This document shows, piece by piece, positions 55,501 to 64,000 of a stretch of 64,000 nucleotides of DNA. Source of the stretch: Massospora cicadina (lineage: Eukaryota > Entomophthoromycota > Entomophthoromycetes > Entomophthorales > Entomophthoraceae); contig JAKSZP010009625.1 of assembly GCA_022478985.1 (NCBI GenBank), positions 1 to 64,000 of the forward strand, given 5' to 3'. A model generated the notes under the pieces. The model was given only the letters and a program-made list of their open reading frames with translations. It was not told where the DNA came from and did not search any database. The stretch's first letter is position 1, and each line of letters begins with the position of its first letter. The position numbers were made by a program, and so were the translations under genes.

Positions 55501-56280
55501 CCACCCACGTGGAAAATCCTGGCAATGCAAGCTTGGAGGGGCGGATTTTGCACCAATGTGGGGCCTTAAAAGCTGTGACAGGTAGATGGTAGGTTATTGA
55601 GACCAGTCAATGGTCGAAGAATTCCATTTTTGTTGTTTTGAAGTGAGATATGTGGGGTTGGAATTTCGCCAGCATAAGGATAAGGTCGGTGTGGGACATG
55701 TACCTTAATTGGCCATTGTGGATGTGGGGGCACATCATGTTCTTGAGCAGTGGGGCTTGCCGCGGCCGCACATCCATTAACCCAATAGTGGCCTTTAGAA
55801 TGCGAAGTTCAATGTGGCCCTGGGGGGCGTGGGAAGAGGAAGGCCACCGGTCTGTTGGAGTGTTTAGCTAGCAGTTTATATCGCCAACTACAAAAGGGTC
55901 TGAGGGTAGTGGGAGGGATTTGACCAACGAGAAAAATTCCCAACGCTCTCATGCACTGTTTGGGGCATAGATGTTGACAATTGTGTGTATCTTGTCAGCC
56001 CACAAGAAGGTGACAATGTGGACTTGGCCATTGAGGAAGGTTTCTGTCAATAAAATTTGAAAAAATTATTTTTCCAAATTAGCACCCCACAGTGCTCTGA
56101 CCAAAAGGATAGGGAAGGGATGAGCATTGTTTTTCAAGCTTCCTCGGAACCTCATGGACAGTGGGACTCCTAGATGGCCAGGATGTCCACAGGTAATTTT
56201 TTTTGTAAAAAACTCAGTTTCCTAGCCTGGGATGGGGAGGCCTTGAGTCCAGCGATTATCAACGTCCCTAAAGTGAAGGT
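52587..56280 (-). pseudogene. LINE3 ORF2
   Basis: Endonuclease at about 55165-56270 (GDIN block kept; SDH changed to FDH near 55610). RT follows with HPISLTNTDTKILTKI (54648-54836) and a FADD box near 54222-54236. Thumb and linker at 53724-54002. The C-terminal finger CVVCGQYVTLFHRLEKC lies near 53080. Many frame breaks. Same layout as LINE1 ORF2. Confidence 0.78.
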
Positions 56281-56354
56281 TTCCCCCATTGCACCTTAGG
56301 TGCGAGGGGGTGGGCACCTGGGCCCACCAGCCTCCTCTAGATCCCCACAGGCCT

Positions 56355-57708
56355 TCACAGCAGCGCGGGTGTTAGCAGCAACACTATCAGGATTTTTGTT
56401 AATTTTAACGGAAAGAGTTGCGTTGGCTTTAGCCTTTGCTTTTTGTTTCCCTGATGTTGGACAAATTTTTTGTGGTGCAGATGAGTTTGGTGCACCGTTG
56501 AGCAGGTCAAAATTTTTTTTTCAGTTGGGATGGGTCCCAAGTCAGTTTCAACTGGAGCTTGGGTGCAACGATTGGGTGAGATTGAGTCCCCCATCAGATC
56601 CTCAGATTGAGTAGCCTAATCATCATGGGCTTTCCAATCTGATTGGTTGATGGATTCCCAAGTTGCTTCCACCGTGAAGGTTTCAATGTCCTCCTGGCGT
56701 TGGGAGTGTGGGATAGCGGTGGTGGCTTTGGCCGCTTCCTTGGCCTCGGCCCTGTGGGCCTGCTTGGCCTTCTTCTGCTCTTTTGGGGAGATAGGCTTTA
56801 CCAGTAGGTAGCAGCCTTGTGCTCCCCACGGGAAAGCTTCTTTGGTGCTTGCAGTTGATTCATAGTGCACCTCTCCGCTGGCCATGGCCACCGAGGGGTG
56901 CTCTTGGAATGTGACGCCCTCCTTGGTGGGGCATGCATGCGCCTTATGGCCAAACGCATCATAGTGGGTGCAGATGGGGGCGCGCTGTCCATGGTCACCC
57001 GGAATGGGTGGGTGGTATGCCCCGCTTCATCAATAAAAGTGGAGTGCGGGATATGGGTTAGGTCCTTCACGATCTCCTCAGTTGGGGTTAGGACTGCAAT
57101 GGCTTTGCCGGTGCACAGGTGTGGCATCAGCGTGAAGCGTTGCATTTCAAAAGATTGTAGTTCACCATATATGGTGAGACCATCTTTCAGGTGTTGTTCC
57201 AAAATGTCACGTTTTACCGTAGTAGGCAAAAAGTTAAACTGAGGAAAATTTGGTTGGATTTTGTCCATCTGGTGCGTTTGGTTTTGATGACCTGTTGCTC
57301 TTCGGGGAGGTTGACCACTATGTGCACCACAGTAGCTTCGTCTGCTGCCTCTTTGTTTTCAAAACCTAGGTCCAGCCAACCGCATGACATGGAGTGAGGT
57401 GCGATGTACACCACGGTTGGTAAAATTGTGTGCACATCTTCACAAAATTTTTCTCATAAGGCCGTTTGTTGGATATCCAGAAACATGCGGACTCTGAATT
57501 CCACCAATGAAAGTGGCTGGGAGTGTGGCGTGTTGATGTACTGGTTGCATCATGCTTGCCATGTGAGTATTTCCAGGGAAATAGTGACTGACGGTTTTTT
57601 AAAATTTTTGTCTATTCTGCTGGTTTCTCTGGGGCGTTTTTGAACGTTGGAGGCTGCGGGCCTTCCACCTGCTCCTCTCACCTTACTTGCCCAACCGCTC
57701 CCTGACAT
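56355..57708 (-). pseudogene. LINE3 ORF1
   Basis: Pieces at 57214-57435, 56798-57268, 56616-56891 and 56355-56594 correspond in order to LINE1 ORF1. The knuckle reads CTHYDAFGHKAHAC, so its second Cys has become Tyr (a TGT to TAT change). Frame breaks separate the pieces. Confidence 0.72.
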
Positions 57709-57801
57709 GGGCGCAGACTAATCTCCTCTGTGAAATTATCAAACTAGATTCAGACTTGAATTGAATAGGTTGCAAAAGTGATTGCAACGAGAAAGAAAAG
57801 T

Positions 57802-60233
57802 TTTTGTGGGACATTGTTTACTAAGTGGTTGATTTATGCCAAGGTGTGCTTGATAATGGCTGAAGCTGCTCTGTATCTTCTAGACGTTTTGTGTTTGATT
57901 TGTTGAATTGTTGATTTTTTAAAATTTTTCCCAGGTGGTTAGTGGGTCTGAGCAAAAGGGTGTTTGAAAATCCAGGTTGAGAATATTTCCTCCATCCAGG
58001 ATTAAAATTCTGATTCAGCTAAACTTTATGGGCGTATTCTGCACTATCTGGGTGCTTGGGTACTTGTTTCCACCAGTTTATAAGACACCAATCAAGCTGA
58101 TGATCATAGAATTAGATTTTTGTTGTTTTAAATTTTGAATCTGGTGACAGAAAATTAGTGGTACGAGTATCAGGTCTATCCATGACATGGAAATAATTGC
58201 ACCGTTGTGTACATGTGGGCGTGTCATGTTTTGTAGCAGGGGTTGACTTTTTGGCAGTGGATCATATAGTCCCAGGGTGGCCTTTAGTACTCAGAGTTCC
58301 ATTTGCACTTGTGGTATCTCAGTTGTGTATGGCCATCAGTCCGTCTCTGGGTTAATCCATCAGTTCATGTCTCCCATTATGAAAGTATTTGCTGGTAGAT
58401 ATAATTGTGTTATGGCTGTGAGAAATTCTCTTTGGTCATGTGCACTGTTTGGGGCATACACACTGGCTATTGTGTGCACTTCACTGTGCTATGAGAAGGT
58501 TACAGCAAGTATGCAGCCATTCAGGAACGAATTTTTGTTAATAAATTTAAAGTTTTGGTTTGCGCTTACTATCACCCCACAGTGGAGTGACCAAAACAAT
58601 ATTGTTGGGAGGAGCATTTTTTCCCATGCCTCCTCCTCTCCCTGTGGACAGTGGGTATCCTGCACTTCCAGGATATCCACAAGTGGGTTTTGAAGAAGAC
58701 TCAACTTCCTGGTCTGGGACATTAAGGCCTTGAGTCCTTCTATGTTCAGCGTCCCTATCTCTACTGAGACGCCTGATGCGCCTCAGGAGCGGTTAGCAGG
58801 GCCTCCCGGCCCTACTCCCTCAATCACATTGCTCTCCACTGCACCTCTGCTGTGGAGAGCATAACCATGAGTAGGAGTTGGGGTGTATTCTGCCACTTTC
58901 ATCACCGCAGTTTTTGCTCCTCGCTTGGCTTTGCTTGGTTTTGATATGTTATTGTGGTGCACTTATGGATTTTTATTGGCCACATTATTTTCTTATGCAT
59001 TCATTGTCGATTTTCCTTCCCAATTGGGTTAAATTCCGCAATTTCTGAGGGTGCACTGAACCCCGATTTTGCTGCATTTATTTCTGAATTGGGTTCTGCC
59101 AAATTCAAACTGATTGGATTAAGTGTATGGTTTTCCGCGGGATCTGATTGGTTCGTGGACTCAAATTCCTCCATGTCTTCCTGGATCTGCTCCAGCGATA
59201 TGGTTAATTCCGCCGAGACCTTTGCCTTGGCCACGGCCAGCTTGCAAGTTTGTTTGGCCATTTTTCATTCTTTTGGGGAAATAGGGTCAATAATTTTATA
59301 ATGCCCATGTTCTCCCCAGTTGAAGCCTTGTGTGGTATCTGTGATTTTGGCATATTCTGAGTCTTATTTGCCCATTTCCTCCTCACAGAAAACCATTTCT
59401 CTCAGGCCTTCTTTTATGAGGCAAGAATGAATCTTGTGCCCAAAGGCCTGGCAGTGGTTGCAAATGGGAGGTGCACTTTCCACTGTTGCGCGGAACAGCT
59501 GTGATTTTTTCCCATCAATTGTGAAGGATGCGATGTGGGGGATTTTTTGTAATATCTTCTACTACATCCTGGTTTGGTGAAATTATTGCTATTGCCTTCC
59601 CCATGCTAAGGGTCGGCATCAACTGGAACTGTTGCATTTCAAATTGTTTAATTTCTCTGTAGGCTTCCAAGCCTTCTTGGAGATGTCTTTTGACTACTGT
59701 GCGCGCCAGTGTGGTCAGAAGATAGTCAAAAATTATGAAAATGTCCTTGGATTCAGTTTAACAGGTGCTTTTGGTTGGGGACCAATTGCTGTCCATTGGG
59801 AAGGCTGAGTACCACTCTGACCTTCGCTTTTTTGTTCACTTCTTCTGCAATTTCAAACCCAAGATCTACCCAACCTCTGTGGATAGTATTGGTTGTTAAT
59901 TACACCGCGAGTGGGAAAAACTTTTTGTTGGGCTTTGCCAAACTTTTCCCACATTGTCAGTGTTTCTACGCCCAGGAAAACTTGTATCCCATGTTCCACT
60001 GATGACAGTGATTGTGATTGGGATACTTCCAAATAGCTACAGTATTTTACCAAAAATTGATGAAACCTGAGGGAAGCGCCACTACAGGTTTTTTATTTTT
60101 GCTGAGATTTTCGTTTGTACCTGTGCGCTTGGTACCTTTGAGTGGTGCAAGTCTGGGTCCGCTGCCCTTTACCGCGTTCACCCAGCTCTTTACCTTAATA
60201 TTCATATTTATCTCACCTGGTGTTGATTATTAA
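57802..60233 (-). mobile_element. LINE4: 5' half of a diverged LINE, antisense
   Basis: Minus-strand ORF1 has knuckle CNHCQAFGHKIHSC (59421-59462) and acidic pieces (59001-59261). Endonuclease includes LVDILEVQDTHCPQGEEEAW (58489-58722) and SLHCGVIV. It ends early in ORF2 at 57802. It is much more diverged from LINE1 than LINE2 or LINE3 are. The family 5' end lies near 60233, close to the start of LINE5, which runs the other way. Confidence 0.75.
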
Positions 60234-60804
60234 ATTATGCTGTTTGAATCGAATCATATTACTAAAAGTGATAGTATTCAGAAAGAAAAAATGCCTCCAC
60301 AAGTTTCACTCCCCCAACAAGACATTAATTGGGTGATGTTGCTTATTGAAATCTCCAAGATGACTGTCATGGCCCTGGCTTCCTCACTGATGTGGTTCAC
60401 CCTCAAAGGGTCTCCGCCAAGGGGACTCTTGAAGTCCAATCTTGTATAAATTCAGCCTCAACCTACTTTTACACAATGTGAATGCCCGCCTTACTGTTGT
60501 CCATGTTCAAGGCAAGCACCGATTAAGATATTGGCGTTTGCTGATGATTGTGTGGTTGGGGTGTCTAACATCCAAGATGCATGCGCGCTGGGGTCTACTA
60601 TTTAGGATTACTCCAGGGTCAGTAACGCTGCACTTACCGCTTCCAAAATGAAATCATTCTCCTTGGTCTGTTCCAAGCCCGCTGGTCACCAGCACCCAAC
60701 TTTCTACCTGCTTCAGCAGCTAGCTCACGGGTTCTCTAGACCCACCCACCCCATACCGCATCACTTGTGCTCCCTTTTGTTCCAAGACCCACTGCTGGTC
60801 CAGT

Positions 60805-61266
60805 ATGCCATTTGGGTGTGTGGCTGGGGTGGGAGGGTACGCTTTGTTGGTGATGGAGCACCATATCCTGGACAATGTCGCAAAACGCATCAACTCCCTC
60901 AGAGCCCACCAAACTTCCCTACCAGGCAGGGTTGTGCTGGTCAACTCTATGCTCCTATCTAAAGTTTGGTTTGTGGCCCATGCTATCGCCTTTTCCCATC
61001 TTTCTTCACCTCATTATATGCCCCTGCAAGGGTGGCTTTGGTTAGGCTGCCCACCGCCAGTGCGCCTGGATGTCTTGTTTGGCCCTCGCCATAGTGGTGG
61101 TATGGGCCTGCTCAACTTTGATGCCCATGCCATCAAAATATTTGGCACCTGGATCGCTGCAGTCACTAACCCCACACTCCAAGCCCAACACTGGTCTCGC
61201 GTGGCCCACTCCAATTTTTTCCGCTCCCTGGGCCTCAGCAAACTTAGCCACCTGCATTCTCTGTAA
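60805..61266 (+). pseudogene. LINE5 ORF2 post-RT segment
   Basis: A 153-codon open piece of the region between RT and the C-terminal finger, aligning with 47230-47656 of LINE1. The ATG is only the first in frame. Function of this segment is not defined beyond belonging to ORF2. Confidence 0.65.
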
Positions 61267-61341
61267 AACTATCTTTCCTCACATCCCTCTTCTGCAGGCC
61301 CGCATGGGACGTCGCCCTACTCAAAACAAATTCTCCTCTTT

Positions 61342-61755
61342 ATGAGGAGTGCTCAGTGGAGAATTTGCATCAGTGAGCACACCGTCCAGAGGGGTCGCCC
61401 TATTTCCCACTTCACACAGGAAGTACAAAGCCAAGTCTTTCTGAACAGTTTGATACCCAGGAGGTCACCTATCATGGTCAAAGTGGATTATCTAGACATG
61501 TTAGACATCTCCTACTCCCTAGAAACCCAGAAAGCCATCTGTAAGTATGCCCATCACCCTCTTTTGCAGCCGCATGTCTATTACCATGTATGGCGCTGCT
61601 TGAAACGGGTATACTGTACTGAAGAGCGAAACAACGCATCAAACTCCTCATGTGTTGTGTGTGACCAATATGAGACTTTGGTCCACAGCCTGGAAGAGTG
61701 CCCTCCATCAAAAGCGATCTGGCACAAGGTTCAGCGTCTCTTTTGCCAGGAGTAA
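61342..61755 (+). pseudogene. LINE5 ORF2 C-terminal finger segment
   Basis: 137 open codons ending in CVVCDQYETLVHSLEEC (C-x2-C-x7-H-x4-C) and HKVQRLF. It matches LINE1 47790-48180. Confidence 0.68.
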
Positions 61756-62458
61756 ACAGCCCTTCAGCCTATCTAAGAACATCTTCGCCTTGTCCTTAGT
61801 TTCCCTATACAACCTTCCCTCTGAGTCTTAGTGGTAGCAATTGAAACGTGGACTATCCACACGGTTGTCTTGGATACCATTTAAGGCTCTACTCCCACCC
61901 TCCATGAAGCTGTACGCCTATTCCAGTCGCACCTTATGGGCCACTTTAAACATGGTTGTTTGGTTACCTACCATCCCATCAACAACAATTGGTCTCATCC
62001 TTGTTTTCGGTTTAGTTCATTGCTTCAGACCCTTTTTTTCAGATGTGCTCAATAGTAGCGCAAGCCTCTACTCAAAATACCCCCTTTATTTATTTGGCGT
62101 TCCCGCTGGCAACAGGAGACAGCGTTAGACTCTATGGGGTGCATCTAGCTTATATTAGTGCTTTTAGTTTACATATTGGAAGCGTCAACCTCATGGTCAG
62201 CCTTCCCCAAATAAAATTTTAATTAACTTAAGATATGGTATTTAGGAAATTAGGGAAAATCTTGATAGATAAAGCAATGATAGGGGAAAATTTACCTGGA
62301 GTAATATTGCCATTATAATGGTGTAATTGGGTGATTTGTCTATACAAAAGCCTAATATTTTCAACGTACATCAAGCTAAGCAAGACGGATGGGATTAAAT
62401 GGTTTCATAAGAAACATGGGTGCAGGCACCATCTGGTTTATTACATTTTATATAAAGC

Positions 62459-62531
62459 TTTATTTATCTATTTATCTATTTATTTATTTATCTATCTATC
62501 TATCTATTTATTAATTATTTATTATTTATTT

Positions 62532-62563
<32 letters not shown>

Positions 62564-62566
62564 TCT
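62459..62566 (-). repeat. Expanded (TAAA)n/(TAGA)n tail of LINE6
   Basis: About 108 bp of ATTT and ATCT tetranucleotides (+ strand) directly against the LINE6 3' UTR (CTGGGGAAGGCCGACCATGG). On the LINE strand it is a TAAATAAA/TAGATAGA tail. Confidence 0.8.
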
Positions 62567-64000
62567 GGGGAAGGCCGACCATGGCAAAGACACTTCCAAC
62601 ATGTAACAACAACTGACCAACAAGATACATAAGAGGCGGGACCATCTAGTACTAAAAAAAAAGATACATAAGAGGCTGGGACCATCTAGTACTAAAAAAA
62701 GATACATAAGAGGCACCCCATAGGATTAAAATGCTTCTGTTTCCAGAGGGAAAGCCAATGGAAGGGAGAAGCTATTAAAAGAAGAAGCTTGCGCCACTAC
62801 TGAGCATTTATGAAGGAAAGGGTCTGAGGTAAAGAACCATAAAGGGAACCAGGAAGGAACTAATTATTAAGGCGTGATGGTAAATGGCCAAACAACCAGG
62901 CTTGTAAGTCGTCCATAAGGTGTGAATATACGCAACGCACAGCTTCCCAGAGGGGGGAGTAGAGCCTGAAAAGGCGTCAAGGACAACCATGTGTATTGTT
63001 CACATAGCAATTGCCACAACTATGGCGCAGAGGAAAGGTATGGGGGTAGTCACTGATTGGGAGAAGATGTTCTTAGACAGGCTGAAAGTCTGTGTTTGCT
63101 CCTGGCAAAAGAGACGCTGAACCTCGTGCCAAATCGCTTCTGAAGCAGAAAATCTTCCAAGTGGTGGACCAAAGTCCCATATTGGTCATACACAACACTT
63201 GGAGAACAAGAAGTGTTGGATTGCTCTTCTGTATGCTATACCCACTTCAGGTAGCGCCACAGATGGGAACAAACCTGTGACTGTAAAAGGGTATTGAGTG
63301 TATTTCCAGATCTTTCTAGGTTTCCGGTGAGTATGGGATGTTCAACCTGTACGAGTAGTCTACTTGGGCCATGTAGGGGGGCAACTGGACACCAAAGTGT
63401 TCAGAACGGTTTACCCATAGACTTCCTGCTTGGATTGAGGAGTAGGGCGACCCCTCTTCAAAATATGACCGCTGATTCTGATCCTCCATTATGCGTTCCA
63501 CATATTAAGGAGGATCCCTTTAAAGTGGGCAGGGGTCCCATGCGGGCCTGTGGCAGATGGGTGTGAGGTCATATAGGTAATAAGAGAATTTTGGTGGGTG
63601 GGGTTGTATAGGCTGAGGGCGCGGGCAAAGTTGGAGCATGCCACACGCAACCAGTTTTGGGTTGGGAGTGTGGGGTTGGTTACTGAAGCAATCCATGTGC
63701 CCAGGATCCTGGATGCCTGGGTCACGCAGTTAAGCAGGACCATACTACCACTTTAGTGTGGGCCAAAGAGGACTTACAGTTGCACTGGGGGAGGGTGACC
63801 TATCCAAAGCCGCCTTTTATGAGGGCATATAAAGAAGCAAAGAAGGAGGGTGAGGAGGTGATGTCATGGGCTGCAAATTATACTTTTGACAGAAGCATAG
63901 CGTTGGCAAACATTAATCTACTTGTCAGGCTGGTCTGGTGATCCATAGGGATGCAATGCGCTGTGTAACGTTGGATAATATGTGGCGCTCCAATACTGAA
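62566..64000 (-). mobile_element. LINE6: 3' part of an antisense LINE, runs off the window
   Basis: 3' UTR at 62567-62800, then ORF2 C-terminal pieces: 62808-62990, finger region near 63150-63200 with the first Cys pair damaged (CSPSVVYDQYGTLVHHLED), 63316-63501, and 63489-63743 with RILGTWIASVTNPTLPTQNW, matching LINE1 near 47560-47640. Pieces are out of frame with each other. The 5' part lies beyond 64000. Confidence 0.78.
62622..62714 (-). repeat. Doubled 23-bp tail fragment with 16-bp direct repeats
   Basis: AAGATACATAAGAGGC occurs at 62622-62637, 62661-62676 and 62699-62714. Between the copies stand two fragments GGGACCATCTAGTACTA plus A7 (62638-62660 and 62678-62700). This lies in the 3' UTR of LINE6. 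The same fragment occurs at 33465-33487. Confidence 0.75.

Larger units (their letters stand above)
52525..57801 (-). mobile_element. LINE3: full-length antisense LINE
   Basis: 3' end and A/T-rich tail at the left (TTTTAATTTTAATTTATTGC), 5' end at 57801 (GAGAAAGAAAAG as complement). ORF1 occupies about 56350-57700 and ORF2 about 52587-56280 on the minus strand. Its endonuclease and ORF1 regions are very close to LINE2. It joins LINE4 directly at 57801/57802. Confidence 0.83.
60240..62220 (+). mobile_element. LINE5: 3' half of a LINE, sense
   Basis: From mid-RT (equal to about 46700 of LINE1) to the 3' end. AFADDCVVGV near 60531, then HILDNVAKRINSLRAH, GRVVLVNSMLLSKVWF and FGPRHSGGMGLLNF (60805-61266), then finger CVVCDQYETLVHSLEEC near 61650. 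It ends with a GTCAGCCTTCCCC-type 3' UTR and an AATAAAATTTTAATTAA tail. The 5' half is missing. Confidence 0.8.

Noticed and set aside
62331..62606. 91-codon frame rich in Ile, Tyr, Leu and Phe
   Set aside because: It is the translation of the tetranucleotide tail of LINE6 read on the opposite strand; no gene signal.

Overview
The window is a eukaryotic, repeat-dominated region. The overall picture is a filamentous fungus: a chromodomain Ty3/gypsy element, several other Ty3/gypsy families, L1/Tad-like LINEs with a CCHC ORF1, and one host-type gene whose introns are mostly 27-41 nt. The taxon cannot be fixed from the sequence alone. No bacterial operon, CRISPR array, rRNA or convincing tRNA gene is present.

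Layout. 1-2998: decayed gag-protease of an LTR element (+). 3004-26474: one chromovirus (+), about 6.0 kb once its insertions are removed, with matching 5-bp target duplications GACCT at both outer ends. It was split by (a) gypsy-1 (3810-11133, -) inside its 5' LTR, (b) TRIM-1 (14795-18674) inside its integrase gene, duplication CCCAC, itself carrying a probable solo LTR (16885-17460), and (c) gypsy-2 (19083-25298, -) between the integrase C-terminus and the chromodomain, duplication GTGGG. 26480-28600: decayed gag and LTR pieces. 28601-31973: an island that looks like host DNA, holding a multi-exon class II histone deacetylase-like gene whose zinc and active-site motifs are changed. 31974-34485: AT-rich remnants. 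34486-37511: a second short tandem LTR element (TRIM-2, LTR-internal-LTR-internal-LTR). 37512-43405: an old antisense gypsy (gypsy-4) interrupted by a 1.83-kb internally deleted gypsy-3 (40790-42616, +) with duplication ACATG. 43406-64000: a cluster of LINE copies in both orientations (LINE1 to LINE6), with a small gag/LTR remnant at 51524-52498.

How the parts relate. The chromovirus, gypsy-2 and LINE1 keep many catalytic motifs but all carry stops, frameshifts or deletions, so I see no intact autonomous element. Gypsy-1, gypsy-3 and TRIM-1 share one primer-binding sequence (TGGTGCTCACTACAGGGG or a one-base variant), so the short TRIM was probably mobilised by enzymes of that gypsy group. Both TRIM families occur as three-LTR tandems. 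The HDAC-like gene is the only non-transposon gene I recognise. Its splice structure is nearly intact although its histidine ligands are gone.
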